The position numbers and the translations under genes were made by a program. The notes under the pieces are model-generated. The model was not told the origin of the DNA. It did no database searches and saw only the letters and a list, made by a program, of their open reading frames with translations. Source: Skermanella sp. TT6 (GTDB taxonomy: Bacteria > Pseudomonadota > Alphaproteobacteria > Azospirillales > Azospirillaceae). From it: DNA of 64,000 nucleotides. The DNA lies in contig NZ_CP067420.1 in NCBI RefSeq assembly GCF_016653635.2, positions 241,501 to 305,500 of the forward strand, given 5' to 3'. Below are positions 8,320 through 16,874 of this stretch, piece by piece. The stretch's first letter is position 1, and each line of letters begins with the position of its first letter.

Positions 8320-9152
8320 ATAGGCGACCGCGCGCGGGGGTCCAGCAGGTCGCGCAGGCCGTCGCCCAGCAGGTTGAGGCCCAGCACGGCCAGGGCTATG
8401 GCGGCGCCGGGGAAGATCGCGAGCGTCGGGCGCAACGCCATGAAGGTCTGCGCCTCGTTCAGCATCTTGCCCCAGCTCGGCGCCGGCGGCTGGATGCCCA
8501 GGCCGAGATAGCTGAGCCCGGCTTCCGCCAGGATCGCCACCGCGAAGGAGATGGTGGCCTGGACGGCCAGGGCGCCGGCGACGTTGGGCAGCACATGCAC
8601 CAGGGTGATCGAGAGCGGCCCGCGCCCCAGGGCGGCGGCCGCCCGGACGAACGGCCGCCCCATCACCTGGAGGGCGGCGCCCCGGGTCACCCGGGCGAAC
8701 ACGGCGACATTGAAGATGCCGATCGCCAGGATGGCGTTGACGGCGCCCGGCCCCAGCAGGGCGGTGACCAGGATCGCCGACAGGATCGCCGGGAACGCGA
8801 AGGTCAGGTCGGTCAGGCGGCCCACGGCCTCGTCGGTCCAGCCGTCCAGCACGGTGGCGGCCAGTCCCAGCGGCACGCCGGCGGCCATGCCCAGCCCGAC
8901 CGCGACGGCGCCGACCGCGATGGAGTTGCGCGCCCCGACCATGATCATGGACAGGACGTCGCGGCCGAAATGGTCGGTGCCCAGCCAGTGCGCGCCGCTC
9001 GGCGGCTGGAGCCTGGCCGCGATGCGCATCGCTTCCGGCGGATAGGGGGTCCAGGCCAGGGAGACCAGGGCCAGCGCCGCCATCAGCAAGGTCAGCGCGC
9101 CGCCGATCAGCAGGCCGGAATGGTTGAAGCGCCTCAGGACTCCCGGGTTCAT
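8304..9152 (-). CDS. Peptide-type ABC transporter permease (DppC/OppC family)
   Basis: A 282-residue inner-membrane permease with about six membrane segments. It has the N-terminal HWLGTDHFGRDVLSMIMVGA signature of OppC/DppC proteins and the EAA loop (VRAAAALGRGPLSITLVHVL) that contacts the ATPase. The start ATG overlaps the stop of the upstream permease as ATGA, indicating translational coupling. It is the last gene of a three-gene operon with the binding protein and partner permease. No ATPase gene follows; the next gene on this strand is a chemoreceptor. Confidence 0.9.
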   Translation of the reverse strand: MNPGVLRRFNHSGLLIGGALTLLMAALALVSLAWTPYPPEAMRIAARLQPPSGAHWLGTDHFGRDVLSMIMVGARNSIAVGAVAVGLGMAAGVPLGLAATVLDGWTDEAVGRLTDLTFAFPAILSAILVTALLGPGAVNAILAIGIFNVAVFARVTRGAALQVMGRPFVRAAAALGRGPLSITLVHVLPNVAGALAVQATISFAVAILAEAGLSYLGLGIQPPAPSWGKMLNEAQTFMALRPTLAIFPGAAIALAVLGLNLLGDGLRDLLDPRARSPMTNLR

Positions 9153-10096
9153 GGGGCGGCCTTGGGCCGCGGGTCGATCACGGCGTAGAGGATGTCGACG
9201 ATCAGGTTGACCGCGACGACCAGGGCCGCCATCACCATCACCACGTCCTTGACCACGATCAGGTCGCGCTGGCTGATCGCCTGGAACAGCAGCCGGCCCA
9301 GCCCCGGCAGGAAGAACACGTTCTCGACCACGATGGCGCCGCCCAGCAGGAAGGCGAACTGGAGCCCGACGATGGTCGTGATCGGGATCAGGGCGTTGCG
9401 CAGGACGTGCCGCCGCATCACGGCCCCGGGTCCCAGGCCCTTGGCGCGGGCGGTGCGGACGTAATCCTCCCCCAGGGTGTCGAGGATCGACGCCCGGGTG
9501 ATCCGCGCCAGGATCGCGGCCTCGGTCAGGCCCAGGGTCAATGCCGGCAGCAGGAGGGCCTTCAGCGCCGGGCCGATGCCGGCCGACCAGCCGGGAAAGC
9601 CGCCGGCGTCGAACCAGCCCAGCCCGACCGCCAGCCACAGCACCAGCAGGATGCCGAACCAGAAATTGGGGATCGCCACGCCGAGCTGGCTGAAGGCCAT
9701 GACGCCGTAGTCCGCCGGCCGGCCGCGCCGGGACGCCGCCGCCATGCCGAGCGGCAGGGCCACCGCCGTGGACAGCAGGATCGCCAGGGCGGCCAGCGGG
9801 ACGGTGACCGCCAGCCGGTCGCGCACGAGGTCCCCGACCGGCACTCCGTAAGTATGGCTGACGCCCATGTCGCCGTCCAGCAGCCCGCCGACCCAGGCCA
9901 GGTAGCGGACCGGGGCCGGCCGGTCCAGCCCCATCTGGGCGCGCAGCGCCGCCAGGGTGTCGGGCCGGGCATCGACGCCCAGCATCAGCAGGGCCGGGTC
10001 CCCCGGCAGCACCTCCAGCACGGTGAAGACCACCAGGGAAGCCAGGAACAGCGTCAGTCCCAGGCCGACCAGGCGCCGGGCGAGGAACCCGGTCAT
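9149..10096 (-). CDS. Peptide-type ABC transporter permease (DppB/OppB family)
   Basis: A 315-residue permease with an N-terminal membrane segment (LVGLGLTLFLASLVVFTVLE) and the LPGDPALLMLG motif of the DppB/OppB family. The EAA loop is YVRTARAKGLGPGAVMRRHV. It would form a heterodimer with the downstream DppC-type protein. ATG at 10096 lies just after GGAAGTGAC, a ribosome site that belongs to a tandemly repeated stretch. The 4-bp overlap with the next gene indicates an operon. Confidence 0.92.
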   Translation of the reverse strand: MTGFLARRLVGLGLTLFLASLVVFTVLEVLPGDPALLMLGVDARPDTLAALRAQMGLDRPAPVRYLAWVGGLLDGDMGVSHTYGVPVGDLVRDRLAVTVPLAALAILLSTAVALPLGMAAASRRGRPADYGVMAFSQLGVAIPNFWFGILLVLWLAVGLGWFDAGGFPGWSAGIGPALKALLLPALTLGLTEAAILARITRASILDTLGEDYVRTARAKGLGPGAVMRRHVLRNALIPITTIVGLQFAFLLGGAIVVENVFFLPGLGRLLFQAISQRDLIVVKDVVMVMAALVVAVNLIVDILYAVIDPRPKAAP

Positions 10097-10107
10097 GTCA
10101 CTTCCAC

Positions 10108-10148
10108 GAAACGCCTCATTTCCATGAAACGCCTCATTTCCATGAAAC
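10108..10148. repeat. 18-bp tandem duplication spanning the stop codon of the binding-protein gene
   Basis: The unit GAAACGCCTCATTTCCAT (plus strand) occurs at 10108-10125 and 10126-10143, followed by a partial third copy and preceded by a diverged CACTTCCAC. On the minus strand each unit carries GGAAATGA, so both the gene-end codons with the TGA and a ribosome-site-like GGAA are duplicated ahead of the permease start. Confidence 0.85.
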
Positions 10149-11624
10149 AGCCGTCACGTCGTTGGCCGGAACCGGGCTGTTCTCCCACAGGCCGGTCAGC
10201 CCGGCCTTGTGGACGCCCGCCTTGGGCAGCTGGAACAGGAAGACGTTGACGCTGTCGTCGGCCAGGATGCGCTGGGCGTCGCCGTACAGGGCGGCGCGGC
10301 GGTCCGGCTCGACCGTGCGGCTCAGCTCGTCCAGGACGGCGGCGAATCGCTCGCTGCGGTAGCCGAAGTAATAGTCGGGCCGGCCGTAGATATCGATGTC
10401 CAGCGGCTCCACGTGGGAGACGATGGTCATGTCGAAGTCCCGGCCGCGGAACACCTGCTCCAGCCAGGGCGCCCATTCCATCGGCTCGATCCGCAGGCGG
10501 ATGCCGGCCTCGGCCAGTTGGGCGGCGACGATCTCCCCGCCGCGCCGGGCATAGACCGGCGGCGGCAGCCTGATCACGGCGTCGAAGCCGTCGGGATACC
10601 CCGCTTCCGCCAGCAGCGCCCGCGCCTTGGCGGGGTCGTGGGGATACAGGCCGGTCAGGTCCACGTAGCCGGCGCGGTGCGGGGCGAAGTGGCTGCCGAT
10701 CGGCGTGCCGTAGCCGAACATCGCCCCGTCGATCACGTCCTGCCGGTTGACCGCATGGGCCACGGCGCGGCGAACCCGGACGTCGTCGAACGGCTTGCGC
10801 GCGTTGTTGAGGGCCAGCACCGTCTCCCCCTCGGTCGTGCCGACGGTGACGGTGAAGTTCCCGTCGGCCTCCAGCACCGGCAGGGACTCGGTGGCGCCGA
10901 TGTTGGGGAAGGCGTCCACGTCGCCGGAGCGCATGGCGTTCAGCTGGGCCGCCGGATCGCTGATGAAGCGGAACACCACCTCGCCGAGCTTCGGCACCGC
11001 CGGGTCGCGGAAACCGGGATTGCGCACCAGCACCACCCGGTCGCCGGACACCCAGCGGTCGAACCGGAAGGGGCCGGTGCCGACCGGCTTCTGCCGGTTG
11101 GTCGCGGCGGACTCGGGCGCCACGATGGCGGCGTCGTTGGAGCCCATGTTGAACAGGAACTGGCCGTCGGGCCGGGTCAGGGTGACCACGGCCGTCAGCG
11201 GGTCGGGCGTCTCGACCGACCCGATCGCCGCGAAATAGCCTTTCTGGGCATTGACCGAATCGGCCCCGCGCGCCCGGTCCAGCGCGAACTTGACGTCCGC
11301 GGAATCGAAGCCGGTGCCGTCATGATAGGTCACGTCCGGCCGCAGCTTGAAGGTGTAGGTCAATCCGTCGGGCGAGACCTCCCAGCTCTCCGCCAGTCCG
11401 GGGACCACCTCGCCCCGCGCGTCGATCCGGGTCAGGCTCTCGAACAGGTTGGAATAGGTCACCTCGTCGATCGCCGCGGCGGCGCCGGCGGTCGGGTCGA
11501 GGTGCGGCGGCTCCAGCTGCATGCCGATGACCAGGCGGTCGCGGTTCTGCGCCGAGGCGCCGGCCGGCATCAGGGCGCCCGCCGCCAGCAGCGCCGCGGC
11601 GATCAGCAGGGATGGGGATTTCAT
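10134..11624 (-). CDS. Peptide-type ABC transporter substrate-binding protein (SBP family 5)
   Basis: A 496-residue periplasmic protein. A signal peptide (MKSPSLLIAAALLAAGALMP, cleavage near GASAQ) precedes the family-5 core, with DRLVIGMQLEPPHLDPTAG, LAESWEVSPDGLTYTFKLRP, VVPGL and late VRRAVAHAVNRQDV. It delivers peptides or a related solute to the two downstream permeases. The ligand cannot be predicted. ATG at 11624 starts the signal peptide; the longer frame upstream has no protein-like features. Transcribed divergently from a gene for an acidic protein. Confidence 0.92.
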   Translation of the reverse strand: MKSPSLLIAAALLAAGALMPAGASAQNRDRLVIGMQLEPPHLDPTAGAAAAIDEVTYSNLFESLTRIDARGEVVPGLAESWEVSPDGLTYTFKLRPDVTYHDGTGFDSADVKFALDRARGADSVNAQKGYFAAIGSVETPDPLTAVVTLTRPDGQFLFNMGSNDAAIVAPESAATNRQKPVGTGPFRFDRWVSGDRVVLVRNPGFRDPAVPKLGEVVFRFISDPAAQLNAMRSGDVDAFPNIGATESLPVLEADGNFTVTVGTTEGETVLALNNARKPFDDVRVRRAVAHAVNRQDVIDGAMFGYGTPIGSHFAPHRAGYVDLTGLYPHDPAKARALLAEAGYPDGFDAVIRLPPPVYARRGGEIVAAQLAEAGIRLRIEPMEWAPWLEQVFRGRDFDMTIVSHVEPLDIDIYGRPDYYFGYRSERFAAVLDELSRTVEPDRRAALYGDAQRILADDSVNVFLFQLPKAGVHKAGLTGLWENSPVPANDVTAVSWK

Positions 11625-11714
11625 CGGCAAGTCTCCGCTGGCCTCGTTGCGCGGCGCATGATGGAGGGGGAGGGCGCCCGGATCAAGGTCGGGGGCGGGT
11701 CCGGAGGCGTCTCG

Positions 11715-11745
11715 GGCATGGTACGGTCCCTCTGCGGCATGGTAC
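11715..11745. promoter_or_regulatory. Direct repeat GGCATGGTAC in a divergent promoter region
   Basis: GGCATGGTAC occurs at 11715-11724 and 11736-11745, exactly 21 bp apart, or two helical turns. The pair lies between the divergently transcribed binding-protein and acidic-protein genes. This suits two regulator subunits on one DNA face; no regulator is identified. Confidence 0.35.
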
Positions 11746-11779
11746 ACAGCGGGCTGGAAGCTGCAGGGAGACACGGTTC

Positions 11780-12490
11780 ATGTCGGTGAAGCGCCGCACC
11801 TATGTCGTCGGGGTCAGCCTCGGCCTCACCTCCGAGGAGATCCGGGTGGAGGAGGAGATGTCCGTCGTTCATCTGGGCGATCCCCCCTTCACGATGGCGG
11901 TGGCGCCGCCCGGAGACCCGCGCGAATCCATGATCGCCCTGAGCGACGGCAGCTTCCTGACCGACCTGGTCTGGCTGACGCCCAAGCGCGCCAAGGGCCG
12001 CGTGCTGTTCAGCCTGATCGAGGCCGCCGCCGAGGCGGTGGAGTACCAGCTCGACATGACCGACGAGATGCTGGGCGAACTGGCCGCCGAGGTCGAGCGG
12101 AGGGAAGGCGAGCTGGACGAGGACGAGGAGGCCGATCCGGTCGAGGCCTTCATCGAGCGGGTCAACAACGGCGAGATCAGCGAGCTGGACGTCATGGACT
12201 TCGCCAATTTCGAGGACTTCCGCCGGGTCCTGGGCGACGACATGACCGAGGACGATTTCCAGTACCATCGCGCCACCATGGACGAGCTGGTCGAGGAGGC
12301 CCGGATCCGCGGGCTTCCGGTGATCCGGACGACCGCCGACCCGCAGGAGTTCCGCGACTGGATGGCCGGGCAGGAGGGTATGGAGCCGGGACCGCTCGCC
12401 ATGCTCGCCTTCGCCGAGTACCTGCGGGCGCGCCAGAAGGGCGAGGGCGGCGGTGACGGAGTGGGCGAGGGCGGCGGCGAGCCGGCGTGA
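11780..12490 (+). CDS. Hypothetical acidic protein
   Basis: A 236-residue soluble protein that I do not recognise. It has a mixed alpha/beta start (KRRTYVVGVSLGLTSEEIRV), is strongly acidic in the middle (runs of Glu/Asp around 115-125) and ends in a Gly/Glu-rich tail. No signal peptide or membrane segment is present. ATG at 11780 follows a GGGAG ribosome site. It is a single gene between the divergent ABC operon and the AmpG-type gene; function unknown. Confidence 0.75.
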   Translation: MSVKRRTYVVGVSLGLTSEEIRVEEEMSVVHLGDPPFTMAVAPPGDPRESMIALSDGSFLTDLVWLTPKRAKGRVLFSLIEAAAEAVEYQLDMTDEMLGELAAEVERREGELDEDEEADPVEAFIERVNNGEISELDVMDFANFEDFRRVLGDDMTEDDFQYHRATMDELVEEARIRGLPVIRTTADPQEFRDWMAGQEGMEPGPLAMLAFAEYLRARQKGEGGGDGVGEGGGEPA

Positions 12491-12611
12491 CGGGAGGGCC
12501 GGCGCGCCGCTTCCGACGATCCCGCCGTTCCGATCATAGCTTGTTAACCATGGCCGGGCTAAACCGGGTGCTTGCGGCGCATCCCGTTTTCCCGGCGGAG
12601 TTTCGATCCTC

Positions 12612-14012
12612 GTGGCACTGTCCTCCTGGGCCGGCGCGGCCTCGGTCTATCTCGACCGCCGCGTCATCGCGATCCTGTTCCTGGGTTTCTCCAGCGGGCT
12701 GCCCCTGGCGCTGACCGGCGCCACGCTGAGCGTCTGGCTGGTCGAGGGGGGAATCGCCAAGACGGCGATCGGCCTGTTCGCGCTGGTGGGGCTGCCCTAC
12801 ACCCTGAAATTCGCCTGGGCTCCCCTGATCGACCGTCTGCGGCTGCCCGTCCTGACCCGGCTGCTGGGGCGGCGGCGCGGCTGGGCGGTGCTGACCCAGG
12901 CAGGCCTGATGCTGTCGCTGCTCGGCCTGGGATCGACCGATCCGATCGCCGAGCTTTGGTGGATGGCGCTGTTCGCCGTGTGCGTGTCGTTCTGCTCGGC
13001 CAGCCAGGACATCGTGCTGGACGCCTGGCGGGTCGAGATCCTGGACGAGAACCAGTACGGCGCGGGCGCCGCGGCGGTGGTGCTGGGCTACCGCATCGGC
13101 ATGCTGACCTCGGGGGCGGGGGCGCTCTACCTGGCGAGCGTCCTGCCGTGGTCGCTGGTCTACGCGGTCATGGCGGCGCTGGTCGGCGTCGGCTTCGTCA
13201 CCATGCTGCTGAACCGCGAGCCGGAGGTCCGGGCCTCGCCCGAGTCCGAGCGGCGGGAGCGGTCGGTCGCCGACTTCCTGGAGATGAGGCCGGGGCTGAA
13301 GGGCTGGCGCGCCGAGCTGCTGGCCTGGCTGTTCGGCGCCGTCGTGGCGCCGTTCGCCGATTTCATGACACGCCGGGCCTGGGCCGCGATCCTGCTGTTC
13401 ATCGCGATCTACAAGCTGGGCGACGTCTATGCCGGGGCCATGGCGACGCCCTTCTACCTGGAACTGGGCTTCAGCAAGATCGAGATCGCCAACGTCACCA
13501 AGGCGTTCGGCCTGGGCGCCTCGATCGTCGGCGGGCTGCTGGGCGGCGTGGTGGTCAGCCGGTTCGGGGTGATGCGCAGCCTGCTGGTGTGCGGGCTGCT
13601 CCAGATGGTGTCGAACCTGATGTTCGTCCTGCTGGCCCGCAGCGGCCACGACATCGGCATGCTGACCGTGGTGATCGCGGTCGAGAACGTGACCGGCGGC
13701 ATGGGGACCGCGGCCTTCGTGGCCTACCTGTCGAGCCTGTGCAACGTCGCCTATACGGCCACGCAGTACGCGCTGCTGTCGTCCTTCTCCGCCCTGGGGC
13801 GCGACCTGCTGGCGGCGTCGAGCGGCTGGCTGGCCGACCGGATGGACTGGGTGGCCTATTACGTCCTCTCCACCTCGGCGGCACTGCCGGGGCTCCTGCT
13901 GCTGCTCTGGCTGATGCACATCGCGCGGGCGTCCGGTGCGCCGCGGGCGGGGGCGAATGTCAGCATTCGTCATGGTACGGGCGCCGCTTCCGAGGGCGCG
14001 GGTTCCGGCTGA
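12612..14012 (+). CDS. ampG: AmpG-type muropeptide permease (MFS)
   Basis: A 466-residue major-facilitator protein with about 12-14 membrane segments. The N-terminus LFLGFSSGLPLALTGATLSV, then TAIGLFALVGLPYTLKFAWAP and LIDR, is characteristic of AmpG, which imports anhydromuropeptides for cell-wall recycling. The start is GTG at 12612. The gene is probably monocistronic or read into arfB, whose start follows after 100 bp. No beta-lactamase or ampR gene is nearby, so a role in resistance cannot be inferred. Confidence 0.88.
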   Translation: MALSSWAGAASVYLDRRVIAILFLGFSSGLPLALTGATLSVWLVEGGIAKTAIGLFALVGLPYTLKFAWAPLIDRLRLPVLTRLLGRRRGWAVLTQAGLMLSLLGLGSTDPIAELWWMALFAVCVSFCSASQDIVLDAWRVEILDENQYGAGAAAVVLGYRIGMLTSGAGALYLASVLPWSLVYAVMAALVGVGFVTMLLNREPEVRASPESERRERSVADFLEMRPGLKGWRAELLAWLFGAVVAPFADFMTRRAWAAILLFIAIYKLGDVYAGAMATPFYLELGFSKIEIANVTKAFGLGASIVGGLLGGVVVSRFGVMRSLLVCGLLQMVSNLMFVLLARSGHDIGMLTVVIAVENVTGGMGTAAFVAYLSSLCNVAYTATQYALLSSFSALGRDLLAASSGWLADRMDWVAYYVLSTSAALPGLLLLLWLMHIARASGAPRAGANVSIRHGTGAASEGAGSG

Positions 14013-14112
14013 CGGCCGGCGCGGCGGGGTTCCGGGATCGCGGATGGGCACGGATGGCGTTCCGGTTCGGGGAGCCGTTGCGCGGGACCGGGGGAAAGGC
14101 GATATTCGGCCC

Positions 14113-14532
14113 ATGATCCGGATCACGCACCGCATATCCCTCGACGACGACGAGATCGAGGAGAGCTTCGTCCGGGCCTCGGGTCCCGGCGGCCAGCATG
14201 TCAACAAGACGGAGACCGCCGTACAGTTGCGTTTCGACGTGCGCCGGTCGCCCAACCTGTCCGACGACGTGCGCCTGCGGCTGGAGCGGCTGGCCGGGAA
14301 CCGCCTGACCCAGGACGGCGTCCTGATCCTGGTCGCCGACCAGTACCGGAGCCAGCGGCGCAACCGCGACGCGGCGCTGGAGCGCCTGACCGAACTGATC
14401 CGCGAGGCGTCGATCCCGCCTACGCCCAGGCGCCCCACGAAACCGACCTTCGGGTCCAAGCAGCGGCGCCTGGAGGCCAAGGGCCAGCGGTCCGCCGTGA
14501 AGCGTCTGCGCAGCAACCGGCACGAGGATTAG
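14113..14532 (+). CDS. arfB: Alternative ribosome-rescue factor ArfB (YaeJ)
   Basis: A 139-residue peptidyl-tRNA hydrolase that frees ribosomes stalled on non-stop mRNAs. The catalytic GGQ motif is in RASGPGGQHVNKTETAVQLR (about 22-41). The basic C-terminal tail (about 105-139, rich in Lys/Arg with TFGSKQRRLEAK) is the part that enters the empty mRNA channel. Length matches the family. ATG at 14113 gives the standard MIRITHRISL beginning. Confidence 0.93.
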   Translation: MIRITHRISLDDDEIEESFVRASGPGGQHVNKTETAVQLRFDVRRSPNLSDDVRLRLERLAGNRLTQDGVLILVADQYRSQRRNRDAALERLTELIREASIPPTPRRPTKPTFGSKQRRLEAKGQRSAVKRLRSNRHED

Positions 14533-14547
14533 CCGGAATGGCTGGAT

Positions 14548-14565
14548 GTCATGATTCGTCATGAC
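14548..14565 (+). terminator. Hairpin after arfB (GTCATGA-TTCG-TCATGAC)
   Basis: A perfect 7-bp stem with a TTCG loop begins 15 bp after the arfB stop. No T-run follows, so it may be a weak terminator or a 3'-end stabiliser. Confidence 0.35.
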
Positions 14566-14635
14566 TGCGGCCCCAGGCGCGGTATCCGCTGGATCAACCG
14601 AGAGGCGCATCCCCGGCAGGGGAATGACCGTCTTG

Positions 14636-14907
14636 TCGTCATGGCCGGACTTGATCCACGGCTGTCCGGCACAGCGATTGCTTACGCTACGAAAGGTTTA
14701 GTTTGAGGTAAGATTACTCCATTTTCGTCATGGCCGGACTTGATCCGGCCATCGTTCACGGGAAGCATCGGAGCCTCCGTGCCTTGAGATCCGCGGGTCA
14801 AGCCCGCGGATAACGAACTGAAGGAGAAAACGGTCACTAGAAATGTTCTCAATGGTTGATTAGCAAGTACCGTGCCGGACAGCCGTGGATCAAGTCCAGG
14901 CATGACG
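14636..14907. repeat. Cluster A of REP-like palindromes
   Basis: The 566-bp gap 14533-15098 contains no gene but several related palindromic units: 14636-14673, 14726-14818 and 14870-14907. Two perfect hairpins share one design: GGCCGGA-CTTGA-TCCGGCC (14732-14750) and CCGCGGG-TCAAG-CCCGCGG (14791-14809). Both have 7-bp stems and a 5-nt loop CTTGA/TCAAG. The outer units share GTCATG and the phrase GCCGGACAGCCGTGGATCAA or its complement. The same family occurs at 62505-62921. Confidence 0.85.
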
Positions 14908-15098
14908 AACCGGGGGATAGTTCTGCCTTGAGTTCGGGCTTGTGACCAGCAGGCCAAAACCGTGCCTAACACCCGTGGACTTGATAGTGCTGGCGCAGGC
15001 GGACAGGGCGGGAACTCTCCGGGCAGATGGCGTAGGTATATTATCACCCAATTCTGAGGAATGCAATCTTATGGGTGTGAACGGACACCAACGCTTCC

Positions 15099-15770
15099 TC
15101 AACGAGGGGCTACAGCCTCACCGGGAGGTCGGGCCCGCTCCGCCAGGGCGGACTTGAGGCGGTCGTTCTCGGCCCGCAGCTCTTCGAGACGCTGGGTCAG
15201 CGGGGCGAGCACGTCGGCCAGTTCGGCCTCGGTGAAGCGGGGGGTGATGTGCTGGGGGCAGTTCCAGTCGAACCCCTCGACGGTGACCAGGGCCGCCCGC
15301 TCGACCCCGGCGGCGTAGCCCGGCACCGCCAGCCGGGCGCCGAGGCCGGGGTCGTCCCCGGCCTCCACCAGGGCGATCCGGCCGAACAGCTTCAGCCGGC
15401 GCCGGTGGGCGTAGTCCATCAGGAACAGCGCCACCCGGTCGTTCTGCCCGACATTGCCGACCGTGATGTATTGCCGGTTGCCGCGCAAGTCGGCGAAGCC
15501 CAGGGTCCGGTCGTCGAGGACCCAGAGGAAGCCCGGGGGACCGCCCCGGAACTGGACATAGGGCCATCCGGTTTCCGACACCGAGGCGATGTAGAAGCCG
15601 TCGCGCCGGGCGATGAATTCCACCTCCGCCGCGCCGAGGCGGTCGTGGGCGACCGGCCCGTCCGGATCGAGGGTACCGTCGAACCGGGCGTAGCCCGCGG
15701 CGCTGCCCTGCTTCTCCCGCGCGGACCGGACCGACGGGGTCGAGGCGATCTGCAGGAAACGGTTGATCAT
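15099..15770 (-). CDS. Pyridoxamine 5'-phosphate oxidase family flavoprotein
   Basis: A 223-residue protein of the PNPOx-like FMN-binding split-barrel class. The core FIARRDGFYIASVSETGWPY, followed by VQFRGGPPGFLWVLDDRTLG, then GNRQYITVGNVGQNDRVALF, matches family members that act as flavin reductases or detoxifying enzymes rather than B6-synthetic PdxH. A C-terminal coiled coil (about 188-215, LTQRLEELRAENDRLKSAL) may dimerise. It starts 10 bp after the upstream hydrolase gene, so the two form an operon. Confidence 0.85.
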   Translation of the reverse strand: MINRFLQIASTPSVRSAREKQGSAAGYARFDGTLDPDGPVAHDRLGAAEVEFIARRDGFYIASVSETGWPYVQFRGGPPGFLWVLDDRTLGFADLRGNRQYITVGNVGQNDRVALFLMDYAHRRRLKLFGRIALVEAGDDPGLGARLAVPGYAAGVERAALVTVEGFDWNCPQHITPRFTEAELADVLAPLTQRLEELRAENDRLKSALAERARPPGEAVAPR

Positions 15771-15780
15771 GATCGCGCCC

Positions 15781-16740
15781 CTACGCCCGGCTGGAGCCGA
15801 CGGAGCGGTCGAGGAAGTCGCGGATCAGCGCGGCGACCTGCGGCCCGTGGGTTTCGAGCGCGAAGTGCCCGGTGTCGATCATGTGGATCTCCGCATGGGG
15901 CAGGTCGCGCCGGTAGGCTTCCGCGCCTGGCGCCACGAAGATCTCGTCGTTGGCGCCCCAGACCACCAGGGCCGGCGGCTTGCGGTCCCGGAAATAGGCC
16001 TGCCACCGCGGATAGAGCGGAAGGTTGTTGCGATAGTCGTAGAACAGGTCGAGCTGGATCTCCTGGTTGCCCGGCCGGTCGAGCAGCGCCTGGTCGAGGG
16101 TCCAGGCGTCGGGGCTGATCAGGCTCGTGTCCTTGACGCCGTGCGTGTACTGCCATTGCGTCGCCTGGAGCGACGTGAACGAGCGGATCGCCTCGCGCTC
16201 GGGCGCGGCACCGGTGCGCCAGTAGGCCTTGATCGGGTCCCAGAAGCCGGCGATGCCATCCTCGTAGGCGTTGCCGTTCTGGATCACCAGCGCCGTCACC
16301 CGGTCGGGGTTGGCGGTCGCCAGCCGGAAGCCGACCGGAGCGCCGTAATCCATGACGTAGATCGCGAAACGGTCGAGGCCGACCTGCCGCGTGAACTTGT
16401 CGACCAGTGCGGCATAGGCGTCGAAGGTGTAGGCGAACGCGTCGCGGTCCGGGGCGGCGCTGTGGCCGAAGCCGGGATAGTCCGGCGCGACCACGCGGTA
16501 GCGGTCCGCGAGGCGCGGGATCAGGTCGCGGAACATCTGCGAGGAGGTCGGAAAGCCGTGCAGGAGGAGGATGGCCGGCGCGCCGCTGGGACCTGCCTCC
16601 CGGTAGAAGATGTCGAGGCCGTCCACGGCGACGGTGCGGTAGCGGACCTGCGTCGATCCGGACTCCGAGGGGGCCGATCCGGTTTCGGCGGATCCGGTTT
16701 CAGCGGTCGGGGCGAGCAGCGGGTGCGTTCTGCGAAGCAT
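15781..16740 (-). CDS. Alpha/beta hydrolase, epoxide hydrolase/haloalkane dehalogenase type
   Basis: A 319-residue alpha/beta hydrolase. The HGFP oxyanion motif is at 61-64 ([10 protein letters not shown]). The nucleophile is probably D131 in [10 protein letters not shown], an Asp rather than Ser as in epoxide hydrolases and dehalogenases. The acid is probably D265 (WGANDE) and the base H292 (DTGHFALET). Residues 12-30 are a Ser/Gly/Thr-rich leader with a small internal repeat (ETGSA). It shares an operon with the downstream flavoprotein and is divergent from a LysR regulator that probably controls it. Confidence 0.88.
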   Translation of the reverse strand: MLRRTHPLLAPTAETGSAETGSAPSESGSTQVRYRTVAVDGLDIFYREAGPSGAPAILLLHGFPTSSQMFRDLIPRLADRYRVVAPDYPGFGHSAAPDRDAFAYTFDAYAALVDKFTRQVGLDRFAIYVMDYGAPVGFRLATANPDRVTALVIQNGNAYEDGIAGFWDPIKAYWRTGAAPEREAIRSFTSLQATQWQYTHGVKDTSLISPDAWTLDQALLDRPGNQEIQLDLFYDYRNNLPLYPRWQAYFRDRKPPALVVWGANDEIFVAPGAEAYRRDLPHAEIHMIDTGHFALETHGPQVAALIRDFLDRSVGSSRA

Positions 16741-16874
16741 GTCGGTTCTCCTTCGTGAGGGGCGGTCCTTGCCGATCGCCCGATGCCATCGGCTGAAGAA
16801 AACCTAATGCCTTCCGTGGGAGTGCAGTATCCTGCGGTTTCGGGAGTTTCCCTCCCGTTTCATGGGAGGCTGGG

